Shown: piece by piece, positions 25,749 to 34,604 of the stretch
How the letters are laid out: every line of letters starts with the position of its first letter
Numbering within the stretch: the first letter of the stretch is position 1
From: an uncultured Flavobacteriales bacterium
GTDB taxonomy: Bacteria; Bacteroidota; Bacteroidia; Flavobacteriales_G; Salibacteraceae
Assembly: GCA_943788725.1 (NCBI GenBank)
Contig: CALSRJ010000001.1
Span: 680,861-744,860, forward strand
Length of the DNA: 64,000 nt
Direction of reading: 5' to 3'
Notes under the pieces: generated by a model
Seen by the model: only the letters and a program-made list of their open reading frames with translations
Databases searched by the model: none
What the model was told of the DNA's origin: nothing
Program-made: the position numbers and the translations under genes

Positions 25749-26380
25749 GTTGCTAGGTCAACCCATACTACCTTCTTGGTCTCGAAGAAGGGATCCTCAA
25801 ACCACTCTGACATTTCCCAAATACGATTGGCTTTTCTAAGCTGAGATAACTCCGCCCCAAAATCGCCTCCTTTGATGTAGATAAAGCCGTTTGGAATGAC
25901 GTGTTCCTTGCCCTTATGGATTTTACCCTTCAGCCATTCACGCATAACCGGCATAGACTTAACGGCGCGACTCACGGCAAAGTCAAAGGTCTCTTGAATA
26001 TCCTCAACCCTCGCGTGTTGAGCCCTGACATTTTGGATCCCCAGCGATGTCGCCATCTCCTCCACAATGCGAATTTTCTTCCCGATCGAATCGACGAGCA
26101 AAAACGACGTTTCTGGAAATAATATAGCCAATGGGATTCCCGGAAGTCCACCTCCTGTTCCGAAGTCCAACACGCGAGTACCAGGCTTGAACTGAATCAC
26201 TTTGGCAATGCCAAGTGAATGCAGCAAATGTTCTTCCCACACCCGGTCTTCGTTCTTTCGGGAGATCACATTTACCCCCTGATTATGCTGCACCAATTCC
26301 TTGGCATACCGCTCCAGTAAGTCGAGTTGCTGTGAGCTAAGATCTGGGAAATAAGAAGCAATAAGGTTTTTTCCAGTCAT
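25745..26380 (-). CDS. rsmG: 16S rRNA (guanine-527-N7)-methyltransferase RsmG
   Basis: A 211-residue SAM-dependent methyltransferase that modifies 16S rRNA. LDFGTGGGLPGIPLAILFPE near residue 72 is the SAM-binding motif I of the RsmG family, preceded by the family-specific WEEHLLHSLG and followed by VDSIGKKIRIVEE and FAVSRAVKSM. Length is typical. It lies three bases after the sigma factor gene and is co-transcribed with it. Confidence 0.95.
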   Translation of the reverse strand: MTGKNLIASYFPDLSSQQLDLLERYAKELVQHNQGVNVISRKNEDRVWEEHLLHSLGIAKVIQFKPGTRVLDFGTGGGLPGIPLAILFPETSFLLVDSIGKKIRIVEEMATSLGIQNVRAQHARVEDIQETFDFAVSRAVKSMPVMREWLKGKIHKGKEHVIPNGFIYIKGGDFGAELSQLRKANRIWEMSEWFEDPFFETKKVVWVDLAT

Positions 26381-26383
26381 GAA

Positions 26384-26986
26384 TCAGAACTGATTTCCGC
26401 GGTGTTTGACGATCTCGAACATCAATTCCCTAGCGCGGAACAATTGCGCTTTGACCGTCCCTAAAGGCAAGTCCATTTCTTCGGCAATTTCATCGTAGCT
26501 CAACTCCTTCAAATAACGCAATTCAACGAGCAATTTGTACTTCGGTTTAAGGGCATCGATGATTTTATGGATTTCTTCAATCCGCTGTCCTTTCATGAAT
26601 TCTTGTTCTGGATTCAGACCATCTGACTTTACATCAAATGCCGTTCTACCATCATCGTCTTCAGCATCTTGATCGATGGAGAAAGTGGAAGCTTTTTTCT
26701 TCTTACGAATGAAGTCAATGGCGTTGTTGGATGCTATGCGAAAGAGCCAAGTACTGAAGGCATATTCGGGATTAAAAGTAGGTAGTCGTTTAAACGCCTT
26801 TCCAAAGGCCTCGATGGTCAGATCCTCAGCGTCGTCGGTATTCCGCACCATCTTGAGCATCATGAAATAGATATTTTCTCGATAGGTCTCAAGAAGGTCG
26901 GTATAGGCCGCCTGATCGCCGTCTAAGGCACGCTCTACCCAAGCCTGATCACGCTTTGCGCTCGACCCTACGGGTTTCTCTTCCAT
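26384..26986 (-). CDS. ECF-type RNA polymerase sigma factor
   Basis: A 200-residue sigma70-family factor with regions 2 and 4 only. Region 2 has YFMMLKMVRNTDDAEDLTIE and FSTWLFRIASNNAIDFIRK; region 4 has LRYLKELSYDEIAEEMDLP and GTVKAQLFRARE, a helix-turn-helix. Two upstream in-frame ATGs exist; ATG 26986 gives the usual family length and overlaps the upstream glycosyltransferase gene by 19 bases. No anti-sigma gene is adjacent, so it may belong to the constitutive small-sigma group of Bacteroidota. Confidence 0.9.
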   Translation of the reverse strand: MEEKPVGSSAKRDQAWVERALDGDQAAYTDLLETYRENIYFMMLKMVRNTDDAEDLTIEAFGKAFKRLPTFNPEYAFSTWLFRIASNNAIDFIRKKKKASTFSIDQDAEDDDGRTAFDVKSDGLNPEQEFMKGQRIEEIHKIIDALKPKYKLLVELRYLKELSYDEIAEEMDLPLGTVKAQLFRARELMFEIVKHRGNQF

Positions 26987-28086
26987 GCCTTGTCCTTCAT
27001 CCATATCGCGGCAATCGAAATTAATGCATTCATCCAAGATGCGGGGTACTCCCACCGCCAAAGTTGGATAACCTCCTCAGGTCGGCCCGCTAAGTTTATG
27101 ATTTTCTGAAAGTTACTAGCGGAAAGGACCGTCCTAACAATGAATAGCGGCAGTACCCACGACATGGTTGGAACACCCATCCAAAACGACCACAGCAGCA
27201 CAATCGGCATGGATAAAAGTGAAAGGTCGTAGAGCATGAGCAAGGATGCAATGTTCCTAGGGTAGCGCGGCGCCGCACCGAGGTGTCTGCTTTTTTGACG
27301 AGCCCAAGCATTCCACGTAGAGGGTGCATCAGAAACCGTGAGCGCTAACGGACAAGATCGAATGATTGTTCCTTCTTCAAAGGTTTGGAGCAAAAGGTCA
27401 TCGCTGCCAGTCAACAGATCAGCGTGAGGGAAAAATCCTTCGGAACGATCAAATGCCTGTCGTGTATACCCCATGGAACGGCCTACACACATGTACGGAC
27501 TATTCAGACCAATGCCTGCGTGATACATCGCAGCAATACGAATGGTTTCAGAGGCGTAAAAGGAACCTACAACCCCATCTCCTACGCGATGAAATCCAGA
27601 GCCAATAACCACCTCAGATCCGGTAGCAAAAAACTTGGCAAAGCGTCGCAACCAATGGGTGTCGTAAGGAAGGCAATCTCCATCGGTAAAAACCAGAAAA
27701 GGATGTGTTGCCGCTTCGATCGCCGTCTGCAAGGCTGCCTTTTTCCCTCCGAGTTTCCGCGCGTGTTCCTGTTCTGTTTGAAGTACCCTGAAGTGATCCC
27801 TTCCCTGACTGAAGGCATTGAGGATGGCTAGAGAGTCATCCGAAGAATGATCATCTACGAGGATAAACTCAACATTTGGGTAATCCTGCTCGTCAAGGCC
27901 GGTAAGGAGGCCCAGTATATTCTGCTCCTCATTTTTCAAAGCAATCAACACCGAAAGAAAAGGCTGAGCGCCGGTTTCGTGTTCCACTTGCTCACTCCCC
28001 ACCTTGCGGAGTCCACGTTGCAGAATCAACGCAGCAATGATTTGAAAAGACAAGGCAGCCAGAGCGACCCATGCAATGGCAATCAT
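26968..28086 (-). CDS. Membrane glycosyltransferase family 2
   Basis: A 372-residue GT-A enzyme. A single N-terminal helix (IAWVALAALSFQIIAALIL) precedes the catalytic domain: SVLIALKNEEQNI, VDDHSSDDSL and FTDGDCLPYDTHWL (DxD-like), SDDLLLQTF and QKSRHLG (a QxxRW-like motif). C-terminal hydrophobic segments around LLSMPIVLLWSFWMG and VLPLFIVRTVL follow. It resembles processive, membrane-bound GT2 enzymes. It overlaps its upstream neighbour as ATGA and the sigma factor gene by 19 bases. Confidence 0.88.
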   Translation of the reverse strand: MIAIAWVALAALSFQIIAALILQRGLRKVGSEQVEHETGAQPFLSVLIALKNEEQNILGLLTGLDEQDYPNVEFILVDDHSSDDSLAILNAFSQGRDHFRVLQTEQEHARKLGGKKAALQTAIEAATHPFLVFTDGDCLPYDTHWLRRFAKFFATGSEVVIGSGFHRVGDGVVGSFYASETIRIAAMYHAGIGLNSPYMCVGRSMGYTRQAFDRSEGFFPHADLLTGSDDLLLQTFEEGTIIRSCPLALTVSDAPSTWNAWARQKSRHLGAAPRYPRNIASLLMLYDLSLLSMPIVLLWSFWMGVPTMSWVLPLFIVRTVLSASNFQKIINLAGRPEEVIQLWRWEYPASWMNALISIAAIWMKDKAWKRNP

Positions 28087-28361
28087 CGATAGAGTAAGAG
28101 GTAAGCAATGATGGCAAGCAGTCCGGCGATAAGAAATACCATCTTATTGGACCTTCGTCTTGAGCGGTCGCCCGAACCTTCGCGCCAAGCTGTCTGCATA
28201 CGACTGCGCATGGCTCCAGCGCTGCTCGGTCCTGTTTCCATTTGAAGCTCCTTTTTCACCGCCTCGATGCGAGCGTTGAGCTGCTCCTTCCGATCGTTGT
28301 AAAAGCGAGGTTTGAAGTCAAATCGTTTCGGTTTAGGCTGCTTGAACAAAAAACGAATCAT
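28083..28361 (-). CDS. Small tail-anchored membrane protein
   Basis: A 92-residue protein with a very basic soluble part (FLFKQPKPKRFDFKPRFYND, then RSRMQTAWREGSGDRSRRRS) and a single C-terminal helix (MVFLIAGLLAIIAYLLL). It is the first gene of the GT2/sigma factor/rsmG operon, coupled to GT2 by an ATGA overlap. A -7 box four bases before its ATG suggests a leaderless transcript. I do not recognise a characterised family. Confidence 0.75.
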   Translation of the reverse strand: MIRFLFKQPKPKRFDFKPRFYNDRKEQLNARIEAVKKELQMETGPSSAGAMRSRMQTAWREGSGDRSRRRSNKMVFLIAGLLAIIAYLLLYR

Positions 28362-28365
28362 AGCC

Positions 28366-28373
28366 CAAAGTTA
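28366..28373 (-). promoter_or_regulatory. -7 box TAACTTTG, leaderless spacing
   Basis: Minus-strand TAACTTTG is followed by GGCT and the ATG at 28361, again with four bases between the box and the start codon. Confidence 0.5.
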
Positions 28374-28427
28374 AAAGGATTTTTCGGCGAGAGATTTGTA
28401 ACACACCAATGATGAAAAGTACGTTAA

Positions 28428-28452
28428 CTGCGAGGCATTTAGGCCTTCGCAG
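28428..28452. other. Imperfect hairpin in a divergent intergenic region
   Basis: CTGCGAGGC and GCCTTCGCAG can pair with one bulge around a short loop. It lies 27 bases before the GH3/serine hydrolase gene, without a T-run. It could be a 5'UTR stem or a regulator site. Confidence 0.3.
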
Positions 28453-28479
28453 AGAGTATCTTCACACTTTAGAAATTGT

Positions 28480-31368
28480 ATGATTTTTCAACGCGTCCAT
28501 ATCCTATTGATTGCCCTACTAGGGTCACTCCTAATCTCGGGCCATCTTCCCTTGCATCAACCCGATCGTGAGATGCCGTTTGCCCCTGTATCAATGGATG
28601 CCACAGACAGTTTGCTAGCGACCATGGACCTGGACGAAAAATTGATGCAATTCTTTGTTACAAAACAGTCAGAACCTGCACTTTCGAATGCGCTCATCAT
28701 TCCTTTTAATGCCATCAACGAAGTCGGATTTGACGGTGAAAGGAGTTCGCTCTCCTTAGTAGGCATCGACCTCATCAATGACCCTTCGGTGTACACGATT
28801 CTCGGGCTTCCCAAGGCCCCCTTGCTCTCTTCTGTAAAAGACCCTGAGACCATCTACGGATATGCTTTGCAATTGGGGTATGTGCTCCGCGCCAAAGGGG
28901 TCGATTTTGTCATTGGACCTTCGCTTGACATCGAGATCAATGACGATTCTCCTTATACTTCTTCGCATTCGTTTGGAAATGACATTGCCACTGTTTCTCA
29001 AAAGGCGCAGTCCTTTGTAGACGGAATGCGAACCGCCGGAGTGATGTGCGTTGCAGGACACTTCCCCGGTTTAGGAAATACGCTGCGAGGGACGGATCCT
29101 AACCCACCGATGATCTACAGCAAAAGAAGAGAGCTCAACAATCGAGACCTCGTTCCTTTTAAGGCACTGATCAATGACGGGCTGCAGGGTGTAATGATGG
29201 CTTCAGCCTTTGCTCCTGGTATCGATAGTAGTCTCAATACTACCGCCGCCTCTTCCGTAATTGCGCATCAAACCTTGACAGAACAACTTGGTTTTCAAGG
29301 ACTCGCTTGGTGTGATTTGAGCACCGAAAACAACCTTCAGGAACATACCGTTCAAGAGATGTTCCTCGCCGGCAATGACCTTATCATCCTCTCAAGCGAC
29401 CTAAATGTTGGCATTGGCGCGCTTAAGAAATTGATGCTTTCAGGTGATTTGAATGAGCGTCAAATTGATGAACGCTGCAGGCGCATTCTTCAGCTGAAAT
29501 TGTGGACAGAACGGAAACCTCAAAACGTGAGCAGCGGTGTACTTTCTGATCGCATGATAAAACTCGGTTTGAAGGAACGTCAGCTATTCTCCGACGCGTT
29601 AGTCCTCCTGAAAAACGATGGCGTTTTACCCTTTCGAGCACTCGACACCGTTGCTTTGGCCATTGTGAAATTGAGCGATTCCGTGAACAAGCACCTGACC
29701 GGACTCATTGGTCGTTACGCCCCTGCAGATGTGTATCAACTGAACAATCTGTCCCTCGAACGAGATTTTCAAAAATTCGAAGCCGAAGCGGAACGCTATA
29801 ACCACATCATCATCATTGGTGAGCCGACCGATGCTGACCTTGAAAAACGTCGATTTGGCCTGAGTGAACACGCCCAATCCATCATCGACCGAATAGCCGC
29901 ATCGCACCGCACTACGTTGGTCTGGAATGGAAATGCAAAGGCTTTGAGAAACGTGCAGACCACTCAGCGCTTGAAGGCCATTCTTTTGGGGCATGAGGTC
30001 AGCACGTGGTCAGACGACCTGACCATCCAAGCACTCTTTGGTGGCAGAGAAGTCAAAGGAGAACTGCAACGCAAAATCGACGATCGCTTTCGTGACATGG
30101 CGGTGATCACCACGGAAAAAACGCGTCTGGCCTATGGTCTTCCGGAGGAAGTTGGCATTGATCGAAATGATCTAAAAAAGATCGATTCCATAGCAAAAAA
30201 AGGAATGGAAGAAATGGCCTATCCCGGCTGTCAAGTTTGGTTTGCCAAGGATGGAATAGTGGTGATGAACAATCCCTATGGATACCATACCTACCAAGCG
30301 GAAAGAAGTGTGCGGAACACCGATCTCTATGACCTTGCCTCTATAACGAAGATTGCCGGTTCGGTTGCAGGGCTTATGCGACTGACCGAAGTGGGGAAGT
30401 TTAACTTAGACAATCGCCTGTGTGATTATTTATCTGAATGGGTGGACACGACCACCTACATGCAACTCAACATGCGTGAAATCCTTGCCCACCAAGCGGG
30501 ACTGACGCCATGGATCCCCTTTTATACCAAGACAGTGACCAAGGGTGTTCCTCGCTACGACGTGTATAGTCTGGCTCCATCAGAGACCTATTCACTGCGT
30601 GTCGCACGCGAATTCTATATACGATCTGATTATCCAGACAAGATGTTTCGTCAGATCCTCAACACAGACTTAGCCGAAAAGAAGTACAAGTACAGCGACA
30701 TTGGCTACTACTTCGCGCTGCGGATCATCGAAAAACAAACGGGCCTCTCCCTGGAACAATTTTTAGACTCTACCTACTACCGCCCACTGGGATTAACCAC
30801 CATGGGCTATCGTCCCCTAGAGCGTTTTGAGAAGTCTCAGATCACCCCCACCGAGTACGATCGCTACTTTAGGAATCAATTGGTACACGGTGATGTGCAC
30901 GATCCGGGCGCCGCAATGCTTGGAGGTGTTGGGGGGCATGCCGGCTTGTTTTCAAATGCGAATGACTTGGGCGTGATGATGCAGATGTACCTCAACGGAG
31001 GATCTTATGGAGGCGATCGCTTCTTCAGCCAAGAAGTGATTGACAACTTTACCAAATGTCAGTTCTGTGAAGACGACAATCGACGCGGAGCAGGATTTGA
31101 CAAACCTTTGACCGACGGCAGCGAGGGACCTTCATGTGGATGCACATCACTGGACGCTTTCGGACACCAAGGATTTACCGGCACAGTAACCTGGGCAGAC
31201 CCTGAAGAGAAGGTGGTGTACGTATTCTTGTCCAATAGGGTCTATCCAGATGCCAACAACAAGAAATTGCTGGAATTGAATGTGAGAACGGAGATTCAGA
31301 AAGCATTCTATAAGGCCATTGAAAAAGGTAAGGACCTCGCGGTAGGAAATCAATCTTCCATCGATTGA
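28480..31368 (+). CDS. GH3 N-terminal-like domain fused to a serine beta-lactamase-like hydrolase
   Basis: A 962-residue secreted protein with an N-terminal hydrophobic signal (ILLIALLGSLLISG). Residues ~40-560 follow the GH3 (NagZ-like) barrel and its second domain, but the usual KHFPGHG..D-S-H segment reads AGHFPGLGNT...GTDPNPP, so the Lys and the His-Asp dyad are absent; the nucleophile region reads WCDLSTE. Residues ~570-950 form a class-C beta-lactamase/DD-peptidase-like domain with intact motifs: S-I-T-K near 621, Y-S-D near 737 and H-Q-G near 895. Such fusions are known in Bacteroidota and are thought to act on peptidoglycan fragments. The sugar-cleaving half may be degenerate. Confidence 0.87.
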   Translation: MIFQRVHILLIALLGSLLISGHLPLHQPDREMPFAPVSMDATDSLLATMDLDEKLMQFFVTKQSEPALSNALIIPFNAINEVGFDGERSSLSLVGIDLINDPSVYTILGLPKAPLLSSVKDPETIYGYALQLGYVLRAKGVDFVIGPSLDIEINDDSPYTSSHSFGNDIATVSQKAQSFVDGMRTAGVMCVAGHFPGLGNTLRGTDPNPPMIYSKRRELNNRDLVPFKALINDGLQGVMMASAFAPGIDSSLNTTAASSVIAHQTLTEQLGFQGLAWCDLSTENNLQEHTVQEMFLAGNDLIILSSDLNVGIGALKKLMLSGDLNERQIDERCRRILQLKLWTERKPQNVSSGVLSDRMIKLGLKERQLFSDALVLLKNDGVLPFRALDTVALAIVKLSDSVNKHLTGLIGRYAPADVYQLNNLSLERDFQKFEAEAERYNHIIIIGEPTDADLEKRRFGLSEHAQSIIDRIAASHRTTLVWNGNAKALRNVQTTQRLKAILLGHEVSTWSDDLTIQALFGGREVKGELQRKIDDRFRDMAVITTEKTRLAYGLPEEVGIDRNDLKKIDSIAKKGMEEMAYPGCQVWFAKDGIVVMNNPYGYHTYQAERSVRNTDLYDLASITKIAGSVAGLMRLTEVGKFNLDNRLCDYLSEWVDTTTYMQLNMREILAHQAGLTPWIPFYTKTVTKGVPRYDVYSLAPSETYSLRVAREFYIRSDYPDKMFRQILNTDLAEKKYKYSDIGYYFALRIIEKQTGLSLEQFLDSTYYRPLGLTTMGYRPLERFEKSQITPTEYDRYFRNQLVHGDVHDPGAAMLGGVGGHAGLFSNANDLGVMMQMYLNGGSYGGDRFFSQEVIDNFTKCQFCEDDNRRGAGFDKPLTDGSEGPSCGCTSLDAFGHQGFTGTVTWADPEEKVVYVFLSNRVYPDANNKKLLELNVRTEIQKAFYKAIEKGKDLAVGNQSSID

Positions 31369-31421
31369 AACGCGATGGCCGAGTTTAAAATCGTTCATTT
31401 GTCAAGCGAAGATTTCCAAGA

Positions 31422-32570
31422 ATGAAGATCGGAATTGTGTGTTATCCAACCTTTGGCGGAAGTGGCGTAGTAGCTACTGAGCTCGGACTGGAAATGGCCT
31501 CACTTGGACATCAAGTTCACTTCATTTCATACTCCCGCCCGGTCCGGTTAGATGCCAACGTTGCCAATGTTCACTACCATGAAGTGGTCGTTACAGATTA
31601 CCCCCTGTTCGACTATTCTCCTTACGAACTTGTGTTGACCTCAAAATTGGTCAGTGTGGTCAAACAAGAAGGCTTGGAAATTCTGCACGTTCACTACGCC
31701 ATTCCACATGCTTCTGCGGCCTATATGGCAAAGCAAATTTTGCGCGAAGACGGGATTGATTTGCCCATTGTTTGCACATTGCATGGCACCGACATTACGC
31801 TCGTTGGCCGAGACGTTTCCTACGAACCCGTTATCACCTTCGCCATCAATAAAAGTGACGGTGTTACGGCCGTTTCAGAAAGTTTGCGCAAAGACACCTT
31901 AGAACATTTCAAAGTAACGCGTTCGATAGATGTCATTCCCAATTTCATCAACCTAAAGCGGTATGAAGGGTTGACGCGAAATCAAGTGCGATCGCGATAC
32001 AGCCAGAACGGCCAACCGCTGATGCTTCACGTTTCCAATTTTCGAAAGGTCAAACGCGTTCAGGACGTGGTGAAGGTCTTTGCGGGAGTTCGAAAGCAGA
32101 TAAATGCCTCCCTCCTGCTGGTCGGTGATGGGCCAGAACGCTACAACATAGAACAAATGTGCCGCGACCTCGATGTATGCGGCGACATTCACTTTCTTGG
32201 CAAGCATTCAAAGGTTGAGCAGATTTTGGTGAATGGTGACCTCTTCATCCTGCCATCGGAAACGGAAAGTTTCGGATTAGCCGCCCTAGAAGCAATGGCC
32301 GCTGGCATGCCCGTGATCTCTTCGAATTCAGGTGGTCTTCCTGAAGTGAATGAACACGGTTTCTCAGGTTATTTAAGTGATGTGGGTGACATTGCAGATA
32401 TGGTATATCACACGGTGAAATTGCTTTCGGACCCCAATGAATTAGAGCGATTCAAACAGCAAGCACGCATTCAGGCGAAGAAATTCAGCCTCCCAGAGAT
32501 ATTACCCCTGTACATCAATCTGTATGAAGATTTGTTGACTCCTGAGAAATCCGTTAGTTTGGAACGGTAG
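31422..32570 (+). CDS. bshA: N-acetyl-alpha-D-glucosaminyl L-malate synthase BshA
   Basis: A 382-residue GT4 enzyme that joins GlcNAc to L-malate, the first step of bacillithiol synthesis. MKIGIVCYPTFGGSGVVATE is the family hallmark; HVHYAIPHASAAYMAKQIL, TLHGTDITLVG, VSNFRKVKRVQDVV and LPSETESFGLAALEAMAAG follow in the expected order, including the donor-binding E-x7-E. It indicates that this organism makes bacillithiol as its low-molecular-weight thiol. A small cysteine-rich lipoprotein gene follows after 27 bases. Confidence 0.95.
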   Translation: MKIGIVCYPTFGGSGVVATELGLEMASLGHQVHFISYSRPVRLDANVANVHYHEVVVTDYPLFDYSPYELVLTSKLVSVVKQEGLEILHVHYAIPHASAAYMAKQILREDGIDLPIVCTLHGTDITLVGRDVSYEPVITFAINKSDGVTAVSESLRKDTLEHFKVTRSIDVIPNFINLKRYEGLTRNQVRSRYSQNGQPLMLHVSNFRKVKRVQDVVKVFAGVRKQINASLLLVGDGPERYNIEQMCRDLDVCGDIHFLGKHSKVEQILVNGDLFILPSETESFGLAALEAMAAGMPVISSNSGGLPEVNEHGFSGYLSDVGDIADMVYHTVKLLSDPNELERFKQQARIQAKKFSLPEILPLYINLYEDLLTPEKSVSLER

Positions 32571-32597
32571 TTGTTTTAGCCATTAAAATTGAACACC

Positions 32598-32810
32598 ATG
32601 AAAAAGCTCCTCCTCCTCCTCCTCCTCGTCGTTGCCTTGTCGACGACAGCGTGCTCGACTTGCTACGAATGCTACCAACAAGTCCCTTTGATCGATGCCA
32701 ATACTGGCGACACCATCGACTACACCACTGATACCGATGATTTTTGTACGGCTGATGCTTCAGAGGTTTCTCAAAAGGAATCAAAAGGAGCTGTGTGTCA
32801 GGTACAGTGA
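32598..32810 (+). CDS. Small Cys-rich lipoprotein (CxxCYxC family)
   Basis: A 70-residue lipoprotein with a poly-Leu signal and lipobox LSTTAC. Directly after the lipidated Cys comes S-T-C-Y-E-C, then two further Cys (FC and VC) near the C-terminus. The same C-x2-C-Y-x-C layout recurs in the genes at 34586 and 61034, and a variant at 35787. ATG 32598 is used; a TTG nine bases upstream is unlikely. It is probably co-transcribed with bshA. Its TGA abuts the TAA of the opposing LON gene. Function unknown; the Cys cluster may bind metal or handle disulfides. Confidence 0.75.
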   Translation: MKKLLLLLLLVVALSTTACSTCYECYQQVPLIDANTGDTIDYTTDTDDFCTADASEVSQKESKGAVCQVQ

Positions 32811-33419
32811 TTAGTTCAGGATGATTCCGTTTTCCACACTGCTTTCCTGAGCTAGGAGTAGATTGAGATACTTGATCGCGTTCAGCAAGAACCGATCCTG
32901 ACGCTCAGCAGAATCCAAGAGTATTAGCTTCATCTTATCCGTATTGCTGAGCGCGGTGCTTGCCGCAAGATCTACAATCCGATAATGCTTGATATTGGTA
33001 GGCTGAGGTTTGGTACCATAACGCAAGTGGATGTATTCTCTAAACGCCTCTACCAGTCCGTCGGATGGAATTTCATTTAGCACCGCATTGTTCCATTCCT
33101 GCACATAGCCGCCAGGGTACAATTTTTGCTTAAAAACGGGCTCATAATCTTTGAGCTCTGCAATCCTTTTGGATTCGATGATGACGTCTGATTCTCCAGA
33201 TTCGTAGCGCTTCACCACTTTCTGAAGTCGGCATATGCTGACAAATCCTCGCTTCAATTCTTCATCTTCATAAGGAAGGCCAAACTCAAAATCTCGCCCT
33301 TCGGCTTCTTCGAACAGCTGTCGATAGCGCGGTTCAAAGATGTGCAGTGGCATCTGCTCCCCTGGCAAAAGGAAGATGTTCAATGGAAAAAACGGTATGT
33401 GCAGGATCTCTGTATTCAC
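32811..33419 (-). CDS. LON substrate-binding domain protein
   Basis: A 202-residue stand-alone LON N-terminal domain without the ATPase or protease parts. LHIPFFPLNIFLLPGEQMPLHIFEPRYRQLF is the family signature at the N-terminus (split: PFFPLNIFLLPGEQ, then PLHIFEPRYRQL). The domain binds protein substrates in Lon; stand-alone forms are common and of unknown function. The start is GTG 33419, as no ATG precedes the conserved block. Confidence 0.88.
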   Translation of the reverse strand: MNTEILHIPFFPLNIFLLPGEQMPLHIFEPRYRQLFEEAEGRDFEFGLPYEDEELKRGFVSICRLQKVVKRYESGESDVIIESKRIAELKDYEPVFKQKLYPGGYVQEWNNAVLNEIPSDGLVEAFREYIHLRYGTKPQPTNIKHYRIVDLAASTALSNTDKMKLILLDSAERQDRFLLNAIKYLNLLLAQESSVENGIILN

Positions 33420-33458
33420 ACTCTAGTAAACGCTTGTAAGTATAAAAGAGTTTATCCG

Positions 33459-34604
33459 TTAAAACAACGGCCATATCTCACCTTGGCGCAAATAACCACC
33501 TCGAATCGAGTTGGTGAGCACAATAGCCACCTTGTCCTCCGCACCGGACATCCAGAAATACGATCGGAATCCACGCCACCAGCCATTGTGGAAGATCAGC
33601 GTATCTGACTCCATGGGTCGAATTCTCCATCCCAGGCCGTAGAATTGACCATTGTCACTCCGGATAGATGGTCTCATTGCTTCTTTCAGCAAGGAGGCAG
33701 ACCAGATCTCGGCTTTGCGAAGCCCCTTGTACAATTTGAAAAGATCACCCACGGAACTGTAAAGACTTTTGTCGCCAAGCACAGCATCCAGGTAAAAGGG
33801 TCGTTTAGGGTCTCCATTTGGATAATGGCCCAGTACTCGGTATTCATCCGATGGCCTATCCCAAGCATTCAAATAATGGGTGCTGTCCATTTGCAGTGGA
33901 TCAAATATCTCGCGTTCCATGAAAGTTTGGAAGCTAAGACCACTCACCCGTTCAATCAGGACCGGAAGCACTGCATAGTTCGTATTGCAGTAATCAAAGC
34001 GCTCGTGTGGCGGGTGGTACGTAGGCACTTGCTCACATCGAATGATGTCGTACACATCATCATTGCTCATAAATGAATCTGGGTTATTCCAAAGGCTATC
34101 CGTCACGTAGATGTAGTTACCCATGCCGCTGGTATGATCCAGAAGACTGCGCACCGTGATTTCCTTATCCGGAAAATCAAAAAGATACTCACGCACCGGG
34201 TCGTCAAGCACCACCTTACCTAACTCAACCAAGCGTAAAATTCCCAAGGCGGTAATCGGTTTAGATAAAGAAGCCAATTGAAATACATCCCCGATGCGAA
34301 GGGTGTCATTCTCTCGCAATCTTGTTTTTCCAATGGCAAAGCGACTGATGGAGTCGTTGGACGAAAGGAGCACCACTCCATTGAACCTTCCATTCGCGGA
34401 GAGCGAATCAAAGTAGGCCCTCGCCACAAAGCGATCGACCTGAATGGTGACCTCCTGCTCAGCCTCTGCAATGGTCGGCTCTTTCTTTGGCGCATTGTCA
34501 GATGAGCATCCCAAAAGCAGAACGATGATCACAAACAAAAAACCCCGAATCTTCGGGGCTAATATCTTTAGAATGGCAGTGTATGTCACTTCACTTCTGC
34601 GCAT
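33459..34604 (-). CDS. Class-C beta-lactamase-like serine hydrolase, lipoprotein
   Basis: A 381-residue penicillin-binding/beta-lactamase fold protein. The signal FLFVIIVLLLGC ends in a lipobox. Motifs: S-L-S-K in LASLSKPITAL near residue 112, Y-C-N in FDYCNTNYAVLP and H-N-G in LIFHNGWWRGF. Most homologues are esterases or D-aminopeptidases, not antibiotic resistance enzymes. The ATG at 34604 lies inside the end of the upstream lipoprotein gene, and that gene's intrinsic terminator lies within the signal-peptide codons of this one, so expression may depend on read-through. Confidence 0.87.
   Translation of the reverse strand: MRRSEVTYTAILKILAPKIRGFLFVIIVLLLGCSSDNAPKKEPTIAEAEQEVTIQVDRFVARAYFDSLSANGRFNGVVLLSSNDSISRFAIGKTRLRENDTLRIGDVFQLASLSKPITALGILRLVELGKVVLDDPVREYLFDFPDKEITVRSLLDHTSGMGNYIYVTDSLWNNPDSFMSNDDVYDIIRCEQVPTYHPPHERFDYCNTNYAVLPVLIERVSGLSFQTFMEREIFDPLQMDSTHYLNAWDRPSDEYRVLGHYPNGDPKRPFYLDAVLGDKSLYSSVGDLFKLYKGLRKAEIWSASLLKEAMRPSIRSDNGQFYGLGWRIRPMESDTLIFHNGWWRGFRSYFWMSGAEDKVAIVLTNSIRGGYLRQGEIWPLF
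34537..34558 (-). terminator. Intrinsic terminator inside the next gene's signal-peptide codons
   Basis: Minus strand: CCCCGA-AGAT-TCGGGG followed by six T. It lies 28 bases after the stop of the small lipoprotein gene and within codons ~16-23 of the serine hydrolase frame. Confidence 0.7.

Noticed and set aside
28480-34604. Antibiotic resistance beta-lactamases at 28480 and 33459
   Set aside because: SxxK serine hydrolases of this type are usually peptidases or esterases in Bacteroidota; nothing here indicates drug resistance.
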